Below, piece after piece: positions 49,501 through 57,406 of a stretch of DNA of 64,000 bases. The notes below the pieces were generated by a model, which ran no database searches, had not been told where the DNA came from, and saw only the letters and a program-made list of their open reading frames with translations. Source of the stretch: Paraburkholderia xenovorans LB400 (GTDB taxonomy: Bacteria; Pseudomonadota; Gammaproteobacteria; Burkholderiales; Burkholderiaceae); the NCBI RefSeq assembly GCF_000013645.1, contig NC_007951.1, positions 1-64,000 on the forward strand, in the 5' to 3' direction. Every line of letters begins with the position of its first letter. The stretch's first letter is position 1. The position numbers were made by a program, and so were the translations under genes.

Positions 49501-50670
49501 CAACTGATCGAATCAGAGCACGAGACTTTTGCCCTCGATCCCGCGCACAACATCCTGGATTCGAGGGATCTTTCGCCGGTCGTCGGCAATCGGGTTATGC
49601 AGTTTGGACAACACCGCTATGTCTACGATATGCATGGCAATGTTGTCGAAAAGATCAGCGGCGCGCACACGCGCATCCGTCTCGACTATTCGCCGGCTCA
49701 TCGAATCGAACGTGCGCGGGTCGCCCGCAACGGCACCGAAGAGCGAGTGGAATATGGCTACGACGCACTAGGCCGACGCGTGTTCAGGAAGAACGCATCG
49801 GGCATCACGCTGTTCGTGTGGGAGGGCAATCGCCTGCTGAGTGAAGTGCGGGACGATCGCACGTTTGTCTACGTCTATGCACACAACAGTTTTGTGCCCG
49901 TCGCACAGATCGAGTCGCGTAATGCTCAGAACGGCCGGGCACGTGATGATCTGCCCATTCGTTACTACCACACCGATCAGATCGGCTTGCCTTACGAGTC
50001 GACGGACGACGCTGGACGGACGCAATGGCGCGCGCGCTACGCGGCATGGGGCAGGTTGCTGGGAGCGAATGGCGGTCATGAGCAGATGCATGAGTCCGGC
50101 AGGCAGGCTCACCAGCCGCTGCGGTTCCAGGGGCAATACTTCGACGAAGAAACCGGCCTGCACTATAACCGGCACCGATATTACGATCCGGACGCCGGGC
50201 GTTTCATGACGCAGGACCCGATCGGGCTGAGAGGGGGCATCAACCTGTATCGTTACGCACCCAACCCCGGGCGATGGATTGATCCGTTGGGGCTTGCGGT
50301 GGATCTTTCGCTAGTGGGCCCTCACTACGCATGCAACCTGAACAATTTTCCTAATACGTTCCAGGTGTTAGGTCATGGCTCGCCAGGGGGCAACATAGCG
50401 GACCTGTCTGGCGAAACCCTCACGCCGAGTGAATTGGGCGACTATATGAGAGAAGCGTCGAACTACAGGCAGGGGCAGCCTGTGACGCTTTATGCTTGCC
50501 ACCTAGGCGCAGGCGGAAAAAACTCCTATGCCCAGCAACTGTCCAATTACCTTGGCGCGGACGTGAATGCGCCGACAGATGTATTGAAGACCATCGACCT
50601 TGGAGACGGAGACGTCATGGCCCTTGTCGCTAACGGCGGAGGATGGCAGAAATTTTCGCCGATTTGCTAG
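46582..50670 (+). CDS. Rhs-family polymorphic toxin with candidate cysteine-peptidase tip
   Basis: 1362 residues. The N-terminal ~60-130 region is hydrophobic (GNIPVIGSLFNAINAGVYLAEG ... VVMDLIPGAGEL), then comes a repeated AEKQ/AEKR coiled-coil segment (~residues 133-185) and the Rhs shell entry (NPITGVKFLDGEEDLDFVLPC). Residues ~210-1238 are RHS/YD repeats ending with the hyperconserved YDPDAGRFMTQDPIGLRGG and NPGRWIDPLGL (DPLGL at 1234-1238). The 124-residue tip is the toxin: FQVLGHGSPGG (His1265) and VTLYACHLGAGGKNSYAQQL (Cys1306). Hydrophobic-HG and hydrophobic-AC patterns are those of clan CD cysteine peptidases. The ORF ends SPIC. No immunity gene is recognised downstream. Confidence 0.9.
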   Translation: MPRGKLTPTQVQNFLNGGSGNTFGNPTQKQLPQSQRSISNPGGKGGVNLKPTDPDWKEHFHEIMDMFGNIPVIGSLFNAINAGVYLAEGNVASAMENLGYVVMDLIPGAGELKSAGNIGEDIGKLAEKTGTRLTEGEAEKAGKQIAEKQAEKQAEKRAEKRAEKQAGEQAEKDGGKAEKEKQEACRNNKGVGHPVNPITGVKFLDGEEDLDFVLPCAVPLHWQRSYFSNLVGNGWLGQGWSLPFSLCLKRVGYSVLMVDAQGHETRLPMLAPGERKRMDSTGFEVHRETSARYRFTSADCSTQYVFASLTVGEYDGAGQNDGTLPLVAIGDRYGNHQRLLYDEAGMPALIHDAGGRVLRLQFTALPVDEGGTVQRLQRVVLGSQALVSYEYSPEGDLVRVRDADGQATREYRYNNHILIEHSQPGALIARYEYDQYTLDGKVLRLENNLGQTWQFRYLPSRTEVTDALGQTRCYLFNDQKMMVGQIDAAGNATRIDVDGQGNPLRVTDPAGGVRLATYDARGNMTSLTDAAGRRTEIQYHPQWQRPTLIVDAMGAATRVAYDAAGNLIRRTNALGHVTGYAYDDDGRVIRITDAHGKHRHFAYDVHGRLTSHIDCSGRATHYGWDDWGHLALVTNAAGETTRYWRNRRGRLLRTRHADGTGEEFTYDIHGRLIAHTDAHGASTQWERAADGLPVTRIDALGHCLRYEYDAARRLQTLTNENGAPYRFTYDTAGRLVEQQGFDGRLIRYRYDAAGWLTEQIELGAYEDHAAADGNHPDTLRTTYERDKAGRITATTISRAGDERTERITWRYDAAGRLIEASNDCCRLERGYDAVGRLSSETSHVAGRSLTVSYEHDALGNHIRTTLPDGRHIDYLYYGSGHLHQISIDGEVISDIERDALHREVSRTQGELVSHYQYDLQGRHIGQQTMGRAVSGHSAITLISRTYRYDEVGNVREMTDRQSGVHRYRYDPLGQLIESEHETFALDPAHNILDSRDLSPVVGNRVMQFGQHRYVYDMHGNVVEKISGAHTRIRLDYSPAHRIERARVARNGTEERVEYGYDALGRRVFRKNASGITLFVWEGNRLLSEVRDDRTFVYVYAHNSFVPVAQIESRNAQNGRARDDLPIRYYHTDQIGLPYESTDDAGRTQWRARYAAWGRLLGANGGHEQMHESGRQAHQPLRFQGQYFDEETGLHYNRHRYYDPDAGRFMTQDPIGLRGGINLYRYAPNPGRWIDPLGLAVDLSLVGPHYACNLNNFPNTFQVLGHGSPGGNIADLSGETLTPSELGDYMREASNYRQGQPVTLYACHLGAGGKNSYAQQLSNYLGADVNAPTDVLKTIDLGDGDVMALVANGGGWQKFSPIC

Positions 50671-50822
50671 AGCCTGTTATGAACCCCCGGATGAATGAGA
50701 TCAGATATTTCGGGGTGGTAAGGCGGGGGAAAGCGATGAAGTGAAGCCCGGCGAGGGCCTGAGTCAGGCGCTCGTCATGGCCTGAAAACGGCGGGCGATC
50801 TGTCACGGGCAAGCAAAACAAA

Positions 50823-50853
50823 AAGGCCGGTTAGCTTTTGCTAACCGGCCTTT
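50823..50853 (-). terminator. Strong hairpin between rhs and tRNA-Lys
   Basis: AAGGCCGGTTAGC and GCTAACCGGCCTT form a perfect 13-bp stem around TTTT. On the minus strand it is followed by TTTTTGTTTT, making it the terminator of the tRNA gene; it may also stop rhs transcripts. Confidence 0.8.
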
Positions 50854-50861
50854 CAAATACT

Positions 50862-50937
50862 TGGTGGGGCGTGAGTGACTCGAACACTCGACCTACGGAT
50901 TAAGAGTCCGCTGCTCTACCAACTGAGCTAACGCCCC
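50862..50937 (-). tRNA. tRNA-Lys (anticodon CTT)
   Basis: On the minus strand the sequence folds as a full tRNA: acceptor GGGGCGT / ACGCCCC, D arm TAGCTCAGTTGGTAGAGC, anticodon loop CTCTTAA (anticodon CTT, Lys), T arm with GTTCGAGTC, and an encoded CCA end at 50864-50862. It lies next to the T6SS/Rhs island, a frequent site of island insertion. Confidence 0.95.
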
Positions 50938-51140
50938 CAACAGAAGCGAAATTATGCAGAAATTTTTCCGGCTTGCCAAGTCCCCTTAGCAGATTTCTTA
51001 AAAATATTTGCGCCGACGGCCCAGAGGCATTCCTCGGTAGGCGCTCTGTCGTGAAAAAGGCGCTGCCTGTATCGTCCCGGTATCATGTCGCGGACACCTT
51101 GCCGCACGAAGCCTCGCGCGGCTTTCGACCGGGGATTGGT

Positions 51141-51545
51141 ATGGATGACAAAGAGATTATCGAATTGCTCGACCGCATCCTCGCGCCGTGGGTTCGCGCG
51201 CTCACGCTGACGCCGGTCAAGGTCGATGAAGAAAGCGCCACGCTGCGCCTGCCGTTCTCGGGCGGCCTGCGCCATGCGGGCGGCGTGATCTGCGGCCAGG
51301 TCTTCATGGCAGCGGCCGATACGGCGATGATCGTCGCCATTTCGGCCGCGCTCGGCGGTTTCAAGCCGATGAGCACGGTCTCGCTCAACATCAATTTCAT
51401 GCGCGCGGTGCGCAAGGGCGACGTACTGATCACCGCCCGAGTGCTGCGCATGGGCCGCAACCTGGTGTTCGGTGAAGTCGAACTGTTCGACGAATCCGGC
51501 AACATGGCCGTCCACGCCACCACGACCTACGCACTGCTCGACTAG
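51141..51545 (+). CDS. PaaI-type hotdog thioesterase
   Basis: 134 residues from the ATG at 51141 (MDDKEIIELLDRILAPWVRALTLTPVKVDEESATLRLPF). The single hotdog fold has the family motif LRHAGGVICGQVFMAAADTAMIVAISAALGG and MSTVSLNINFMRAVRKGDVLITARVL. It would hydrolyse acyl- or aryl-CoA thioesters. The upstream open frame back to 50973 has no family similarity. The patatin gene follows 37 bp later and may be co-transcribed. Confidence 0.85.
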   Translation: MDDKEIIELLDRILAPWVRALTLTPVKVDEESATLRLPFSGGLRHAGGVICGQVFMAAADTAMIVAISAALGGFKPMSTVSLNINFMRAVRKGDVLITARVLRMGRNLVFGEVELFDESGNMAVHATTTYALLD

Positions 51546-51582
51546 AACGGGCCACAAGAGCCGCATAAGAGGAAAAATCAGG

Positions 51583-52461
51583 ATGTTCGATCAGGTCGTA
51601 TTCGCCGGCGGCGGCAATCGCTGCTGGTGGCAGGCGGGTTTCTGGGACGTGGTGCAGCCGGAGTTGCGGATCCGGCCGCGCGTCATCACCGGCATTTCGG
51701 CCGGCGCCGCCACCGCGTGCATGCTCTACACGCGCGATTCCGACTGGGTCATGCGCTATTACGAGGACGCGCTACGCCACAACACCCGCAACGCTTACTG
51801 GGGCAATCTGTTGCGGGGCGAATCGGTGTTTCCGCATTACCGCATCTATCGTCAGGCGCTGCTCGACATCTACGGCGAGAAGTTTTCGACGCTCGCCGAC
51901 GCGCCGGAAATCCGCATCGGCGTGTCGCATCTGCCGCGCTGGCTCGGTGCGCGCAGCGCGGTGGCCGCTGGCCTGATCGCGTACAACATCGAAAAGTACG
52001 TGCGTAAGACGCTGCATCCCACGCTCGGTCAGACGCTCGGCTTTCATCCTGAATTCGTGCGCGCGCAGGACTGCGCAAGCGTCGAGGATCTGGCGGATCT
52101 GATCCTGCAATCGTCGAGTACGCCGCCCTTCACGCCGGTTCTCCGACGCAACGGCCGGCCGGTACTGGACGGCGGGATGGTCGACAACGTGCCGGTCGGC
52201 GCGCTCGACGCCGAGGCGCCGGGCTACGTGCTGGTGATGGTCACGCGCCTCTATCCTCGTCCGCAGATGTTCGTCGTGCCGCACGGCGTGCAGCAACGGC
52301 TCTATGTGCAGCCGTCGCGCAAGGTGCCGATTTCCAGCTGGGATTACACGAGTCCCTCGCAGATGGTTCACGCGTACAACCTCGGCCGCGCGGACGGCGA
52401 GACCTTCCTCGAACGCGTGCCCGATCTGCTGGAAGCCGGCGCCCACGAAGCGGCGCGCTGA
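51583..52461 (+). CDS. Patatin-like phospholipase family protein
   Basis: 292 residues from the ATG at 51583 (MFDQVVFAGGGNRCWWQAGFWDVV). The oxyanion loop is AGGGNRCWW, the nucleophile Ser lies in GISAGAATACML (G-x-S-x-G), and the Asp of the dyad in VLDGGMVDNVPVGAL. It probably hydrolyses lipid acyl esters in the cytoplasm; there is no signal peptide. It follows the thioesterase gene closely, suggesting a shared lipid-related role, but the substrate is unknown. Confidence 0.85.
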   Translation: MFDQVVFAGGGNRCWWQAGFWDVVQPELRIRPRVITGISAGAATACMLYTRDSDWVMRYYEDALRHNTRNAYWGNLLRGESVFPHYRIYRQALLDIYGEKFSTLADAPEIRIGVSHLPRWLGARSAVAAGLIAYNIEKYVRKTLHPTLGQTLGFHPEFVRAQDCASVEDLADLILQSSSTPPFTPVLRRNGRPVLDGGMVDNVPVGALDAEAPGYVLVMVTRLYPRPQMFVVPHGVQQRLYVQPSRKVPISSWDYTSPSQMVHAYNLGRADGETFLERVPDLLEAGAHEAAR

Positions 52462-52546
52462 ATCGCGCACACGGCGCGGCGCGAAACCACACGGCGACGA
52501 GCGGCGCGCCCGCGGCAACGCGCTCGCCAAAGAAAGAGCCGGGCGC

Positions 52547-53560
52547 TTAGCGTCGGCGGCCACCCTGCAAGGCTTCAGGATTGGCCACGCTGGCCGGATC
52601 GCCGGCGTCGAAAGCCAGAATGTTATTGAACGCGGCGGTGAAATACTGCTCGTAGCTCTCCCGTTCCACATAGCCGATGTGCGGGGTACAGATCACGTTT
52701 TCCATACGCAGCAGGCTGTAGCCCTGCAGAATCGGCTCGCTTTCATAAACGTCGATGGCGACCATCCCCGGACGATTGTGCGACAGCGCATTCACCAGCG
52801 CGTTTTCGTCGAGCAGTTCGGCCCGGCTCGTGTTCACGAGCAGCGCGGTCGGCTTCATGCGCATCAGGTCTTCCTGTTTGACGATGCCGCGCGTGTCGTC
52901 GTGCAGGCGCAAGTGCAGCGACAGCACGTCGCTCTGCTCGAACAGCGCCTCGCGGCTTTCCGCCACGCCGTAACCGTCGGCGCGAGCGGCTTCGCGCGAA
53001 TGCTCGCGGCCCCAGATCAGCACGTTCATGCCGAATGCCTTGCCGTATCCGGCAACCAGCCGGCCGATCTTGCCATAACCCCAGATTCCCAGCGTCTGAC
53101 CGCGCAACACCTGGCCCAAACCAAAGTTCGGCGGCAACGCGGATGTCTTCAGACCGGACTGCTGCCAGGCGCCCTGCTTAAGGTTTGCTACGTATTGCGG
53201 AATCCGCCGCTGGGCCGCCATGATGAGAGCCCACGTCAACTCGGCGGGCGCGAACGGTGAACCGGTGCCTTCCAGTACCGCAATGCCGCGCTCGGTACAA
53301 GCCGCCAGATCGATGTGGCTCGAGACCTTGCCGGTCTGGCTGATCATGCGCAAACGCGGCAATTTGTCGAGCAGTTGCGAGCTGATGCGGGTACGTTCGC
53401 GAATCAGGACGAGAGCATCGACTTCGGCAAGACGGCTTGCCAGCTGGCCGAGACCGCGGACGGTGTTGTTGAAAACCTTGACCTCATGGTCGGCCAGCAA
53501 TTGAAAGCAGTCGAGCTTGCGAACGGCGTCCTGGTAATCGTCGAGGATGGCAATCTTCAT
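52547..53560 (-). CDS. D-2-hydroxyacid dehydrogenase family protein
   Basis: 337 residues from the ATG at 53560 (MKIAILDDYQDAVRKLDCFQLL). The NAD-binding fold is marked by GQTLGIWGYGKIGRLVAGYGKAFGMNVLIWGRE. The catalytic Arg is in LVNTSRAELLD, the Glu in VAIDVYESEPIL, and the His in VICTPHIGYVERESYE. It belongs to the phosphoglycerate-dehydrogenase-like superfamily, but the substrate cannot be given. It is convergent with the patatin gene. Confidence 0.88.
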   Translation of the reverse strand: MKIAILDDYQDAVRKLDCFQLLADHEVKVFNNTVRGLGQLASRLAEVDALVLIRERTRISSQLLDKLPRLRMISQTGKVSSHIDLAACTERGIAVLEGTGSPFAPAELTWALIMAAQRRIPQYVANLKQGAWQQSGLKTSALPPNFGLGQVLRGQTLGIWGYGKIGRLVAGYGKAFGMNVLIWGREHSREAARADGYGVAESREALFEQSDVLSLHLRLHDDTRGIVKQEDLMRMKPTALLVNTSRAELLDENALVNALSHNRPGMVAIDVYESEPILQGYSLLRMENVICTPHIGYVERESYEQYFTAAFNNILAFDAGDPASVANPEALQGGRRR

Positions 53561-53940
53561 GGTATGTGTCTTGCGCCGCACCTCGGTGGTGCGGAACGGA
53601 GTGTTATGCTGACTGTCCCACCATGTGACCCAGGTCACATGCCGGTCTGGCTGAATGCCTTACCGTAGCAGCTACCGCACAGAATGAACGGCAGCGCACG
53701 GCAAGGCCGATTGACATCGTTTTTAACAGTTTGTTGCGTGTTGAGGCAAGCCGCTTTACAGACGGTTGCAGAAGCCCCGTCGGCTGGCGTCTCCGCTCAA
53801 CAGGCTGCGTGGCCCGGAATGACCTGCACAATTGCGCGTCGGGTGGCAGGAACCCCGGCGTGAAGAATTGAACGCCTCTCGCATGCAGCGTCGCTGGGCT
53901 TGTACCGTTTTTTTATTGCTTTCAAAACGGAGACAAGTCG
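53561..53940. other. Intergenic region ahead of pckG
   Basis: 380 bp between the divergent hydroxyacid dehydrogenase and pckG genes. A TTGACA lies at 53712-53717 without a clear -10 at the right distance. Short open frames here are not protein-like, and I see no riboswitch. Confidence 0.4.
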
Positions 53941-55797
53941 ATGAACCATCCCTCATTCGAAGGGCAGCCCACTATCGAGGCGCCCGCGTGGGTCAAAAAC
54001 CGAAAACTGGTCGACTGGGTGCAGCGCGTCGCCGCCATGACCAAGCCGGACAGAATCGTCTGGTGCGACGGCTCACAGGAGGAATACGACCGGCTTTGCG
54101 CGCAGATGGTCGAGGCGGGCACCCTCAAAAAACTCAACCCCGCGAAGCGTCCCAACTCCTATCTGGCATGGTCTGACCCGTCCGACGTGGCGCGCGTCGA
54201 AGATCGCACCTTCATCTGTTCGCAGCAGCGAGAGGACGCGGGCCCCACCAACAACTGGGTCGCCCCGGCCGAGATGCGCTCGACGCTCGGCGGCCTGTTC
54301 GAAGGCGCCATGCGCGGCCGCACCATGTATGTGGTGCCGTTTTCGATGGGGCCACTCGGTTCGCCGATTGCGCACATCGGCGTGGAACTGAGCGACAGCC
54401 CGTACGTGGTCACCAACATGCGCATCATGACGCGCATGGGCCGCAAGGTGTACGACGTGCTGGGCGAAGACGGCGAGTTCGTGCCGTGCGTCCACTCCGT
54501 GGGCGCACCGCTCGCGGCGGGCGAAAAAGACGTGCCGTGGCCGTGCAACGCAACCAAATACATCGTCCACTTTCCGGAATCGCGCGAAATCTGGAGCTAT
54601 GGCTCGGGCTACGGCGGCAATGCGCTACTCGGCAAGAAGTGTTTCGCGCTGCGCATCGCCTCGACTATGGGCCGCGACGAAGGCTGGCTGGCCGAGCACA
54701 TGCTGATTCTCGGCGTGACCTCGCCGGAAGGCCGCAAGCATCATGTGGCGGCGGCGTTTCCGTCGGCGTGCGGCAAGACCAACTTTGCGATGCTGATTCC
54801 GCCGGAAGGCCTGAACGGCTGGAAAATCTCCACGATCGGCGACGATATCGCGTGGATCAAACCGGGCAAGGACGGCCGCCTGTATGCGATCAATCCGGAA
54901 GCCGGCTACTTCGGCGTGGCGCCGGGCACGAGCGAAAAGACCAACTTCAACGCAATGGCCACGTTGAAGGAAAACGTGATCTTCACGAACGTCGCGCTGA
55001 CCGACGACGGCGACGTCTGGTGGGAAGGCATGACCGACGAACCGCCGGCGCACCTGATCGACTGGCAGGGCAAGGACTGGACGCCGGCCGGCGCGAAGCA
55101 AAGCGGCCGCAAGGCGGCGCACCCGAACGCGCGCTTTACGGCGCCGGCCTCGCAATGCCCGTCTATCGACGCCGACTGGGAAAACCCGGCGGGCGTCGCG
55201 ATCGACGCGTTCATCTTCGGCGGACGCCGTTCCACCACCGTGCCGCTCGTCACCGAAGCGCGCAACTGGGTGGAAGGCGTCTACATGGCGGCGACTATGG
55301 GCTCGGAGACCACCGCCGCCGCCGCCGGCCAGCAGGGCGTGGTGCGCCGCGACCCGTTCGCGATGCTGCCGTTCTGCGGCTACAACATGAGCGACTACTT
55401 CGGTCACTGGCTGAAAACGGGCGAGCGTCTGGAGCAACTCGGCGCGAAGCTGCCGAAAATCTTCTGCGTCAACTGGTTTCGCAAGGGCGCGGACGGCAAG
55501 TTCGTCTGGCCGGGCTTCGGCGAGAACATGCGGGTGCTGAGCTGGATGGTCGGCCGGGTCGAAGGCTCTGCTCAAGGTGCGGAACATGCATTCGGCGTGT
55601 CGCCTCACTATGAGGACATCGACTGGAGCGGGCTGAATTTCAGCCGCGAGCAGTTTGAGCAGGTGATTTCCGTGGATGACGCCGCCTGGCGCGACGAACT
55701 CGCCCTGCACGCCGAGCTGTTTGACACATTGCAACACGGCTTGCCGCCGGCGCTAACCCAGGCCAAACGCACACTCGAAGGAAAACTCGCCGCCTGA
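53941..55797 (+). CDS. pckG: Phosphoenolpyruvate carboxykinase (GTP)
   Basis: PckG converts oxaloacetate and GTP to phosphoenolpyruvate, the first step of gluconeogenesis, needed for growth on acetate or amino acids. The product is 618 residues, the length of the GTP-type enzyme. The start [27 protein letters not shown] is supported by GGAG just upstream. The P-loop is FPSACGKTN with the reactive Cys277 and Lys279; other hallmarks are [45 protein letters not shown] and [14 protein letters not shown]. Confidence 0.97.
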   Translation: MNHPSFEGQPTIEAPAWVKNRKLVDWVQRVAAMTKPDRIVWCDGSQEEYDRLCAQMVEAGTLKKLNPAKRPNSYLAWSDPSDVARVEDRTFICSQQREDAGPTNNWVAPAEMRSTLGGLFEGAMRGRTMYVVPFSMGPLGSPIAHIGVELSDSPYVVTNMRIMTRMGRKVYDVLGEDGEFVPCVHSVGAPLAAGEKDVPWPCNATKYIVHFPESREIWSYGSGYGGNALLGKKCFALRIASTMGRDEGWLAEHMLILGVTSPEGRKHHVAAAFPSACGKTNFAMLIPPEGLNGWKISTIGDDIAWIKPGKDGRLYAINPEAGYFGVAPGTSEKTNFNAMATLKENVIFTNVALTDDGDVWWEGMTDEPPAHLIDWQGKDWTPAGAKQSGRKAAHPNARFTAPASQCPSIDADWENPAGVAIDAFIFGGRRSTTVPLVTEARNWVEGVYMAATMGSETTAAAAGQQGVVRRDPFAMLPFCGYNMSDYFGHWLKTGERLEQLGAKLPKIFCVNWFRKGADGKFVWPGFGENMRVLSWMVGRVEGSAQGAEHAFGVSPHYEDIDWSGLNFSREQFEQVISVDDAAWRDELALHAELFDTLQHGLPPALTQAKRTLEGKLAA

Positions 55798-55824
55798 TCA
55801 GGTGAGTATTCACTTCGCATGAAG

Positions 55825-55849
55825 AACCGCCTTCGGGCGGTTTTCTTTT
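55825..55849 (+). terminator. Terminator after pckG
   Basis: AACCGCC (55825-55831) and GGCGGTT (55836-55842) form a stem with a TTCG tetraloop, followed by TTCTTTT. It lies 28 bp after the pckG stop. Confidence 0.85.
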
Positions 55850-56007
55850 GGTGCCGACAGCTTGGCGATTTTTTCTGATTCCGCAACGCCAACGCGACCC
55901 TCGCGTCTGTTCGAGCAGGAAAGGTGACCGAAGCTGCATTGCAGCAGATTGTTGCCTTTCGCGGAACAATTTATGGTCGTGCCCCATGTTAAGGCACACA
56001 GTCGCAC

Positions 56008-56024
56008 AAATATTGACAATATTT
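56008..56024. promoter_or_regulatory. Palindrome upstream of the LysR gene
   Basis: AAATATTG-A-CAATATTT is a perfect inverted repeat with 8-bp arms, about 115 bp upstream of the LysR start. It contains TTGACA, a -35-like hexamer, and fits the T-N11-A layout of LysR boxes. It may be the autoregulatory site. Confidence 0.5.
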
Positions 56025-56136
56025 CCGCTTTGGCGGGCAACTTACACACGATTTCGCGAGTCGTAGGAGAATTCCAAGTTCGCTTCACTGGTTTTCACCA
56101 ATTGTCAGGAAGCAGTAACACGGCAGGAGTTGTCCT

Positions 56137-57240
56137 ATGGATCATTTGCAGTCGATGCGAGTTTTCGTCAAAGTGGCGGATCTCGGCAGTTTTGCCCGCG
56201 CTGCGAGCGCGATGGATATTTCCAACGCAGTGGCCACCCGTCACGTTGCTGACCTCGAAGGCCGTCTTGGTACGCGGCTGCTCAATCGCACCACTCGCAG
56301 CTTGTCTCTGACCGAATCCGGCCAGGTCTATCTCGAGCGCGCGCGCCAGATTCTCGACGAACTGGAAGACGTCGAGCAGATGGTGGTCGCGCGCAATCAC
56401 GAACCGGTCGGCACGTTGCGAATCGTTGCGCCGGTCGTATTCGGCTTGCACAATCTCGCGCCCGTGCTTCAGACGTACGCGGAGCGTTACCCGAAAGTCA
56501 TTCCCGACGTCACGCTGGTTGACCGTCAGGTCGATCTGGTCGAAGAAGGCTTCGACGTGGGCGTGGTGATCGCGCGGCAAATGCGCAGCGCAAGCATCGT
56601 CACACGGCGTCTCACCACGGGTTGCATGACGGTATGCGCCACGCCGGCATATCTGGAAAAGCACGGCATGCCCACGCGTCCGGAGCATCTGCTCGAGCAT
56701 CCGTGCCTGAGCCTGCCTTCCGAATATTGGGGCGACGAGCGTGTGTTCACCGGCCCGGAAGGCGAGGTGCGCGTGCGTCCGTCGAACGTGATCGTCGCGA
56801 ACAACACGGAAATGCTGCGTCAGTTCGCGCTGCTCGGCATGGGCATTGCGATCCTGCCGAGCTATCTGATCGGCCGCGACATGACGCGCGGCAGGCTCGT
56901 GCGCCTGCTCGGCGACTACCGGTTGCCGCAGGTCGAGATCAACATCGCGTATCCGAGCCGGCGCCATTTGCCGGCAAAGGTGCGCACGTTCATCGACCAT
57001 CTGGTCGAGCATTTCAGCCAGACACCGAACAGCCTGCTCGGCGAACAGTGGATCAAGGAGGACGGCCTTGGCCGGTCCGCCGTGACGACGGCGCCCGATT
57101 CCGCTGATCCCATGCCGCCGGAAGCGTTCGACGGCGCTGAGCCGCTCTCACGCCTGCTGGACAGCGAGTTATCGCCACTGCCGAAGACACTGGCAAAAAC
57201 AACGCCTCGCACTCGGTCCACAGTCTTGTCGCCGCTGTAA
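56137..57240 (+). CDS. LysR-family transcriptional regulator
   Basis: 367 residues, starting at 56137 eight bases after AGGAG (MDHLQSMRVFVKVADLGSFARAASAMDISNAVATRHVADLEGRLGTRLLNRTTRSLSLTESG is the winged helix). Residues ~90-295 form the periplasmic-binding-protein-like sensor. The last ~60 residues are a Pro/Ser/Thr-rich tail not typical for LysR regulators, which are usually ~300 residues. Its target is unknown; no divergent gene shares its promoter (pckG ends 340 bp upstream). Confidence 0.92.
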   Translation: MDHLQSMRVFVKVADLGSFARAASAMDISNAVATRHVADLEGRLGTRLLNRTTRSLSLTESGQVYLERARQILDELEDVEQMVVARNHEPVGTLRIVAPVVFGLHNLAPVLQTYAERYPKVIPDVTLVDRQVDLVEEGFDVGVVIARQMRSASIVTRRLTTGCMTVCATPAYLEKHGMPTRPEHLLEHPCLSLPSEYWGDERVFTGPEGEVRVRPSNVIVANNTEMLRQFALLGMGIAILPSYLIGRDMTRGRLVRLLGDYRLPQVEINIAYPSRRHLPAKVRTFIDHLVEHFSQTPNSLLGEQWIKEDGLGRSAVTTAPDSADPMPPEAFDGAEPLSRLLDSELSPLPKTLAKTTPRTRSTVLSPL

Positions 57241-57309
57241 GTGTTGGAATTGGTGTTGGATCGATAAAGCCGGTATCGCTTGCAAAGGGCGCTTTCCGGC
57301 GGACAAACG

Positions 57310-57347
57310 AAAAAAGGCGCGGTCATTTGTGTGACCGCGCCTTTTTT
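57310..57347. terminator. Bidirectional terminator between lysR and topB
   Basis: AAAAAAGGCGCGGTCA (57310-57325) and its exact complement (57332-57347) form a 16-bp stem around TTTGTG, with A-run and T-run on the two sides. It can serve both convergent genes. Confidence 0.9.
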
Positions 57348-57406
57348 CGTGGCAAGCCTCAAACCAGGCGGCGGGAAAGCGAATCTCCTTTCCGCCGCCG
57401 GTTCGA

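Noticed and set aside
50630..50821. 63-codon minus-strand frame as an immunity gene for the Rhs toxin
   Set aside because: It overlaps the 3' end of rhs on the opposite strand, lacks a ribosome site, and is not protein-like.
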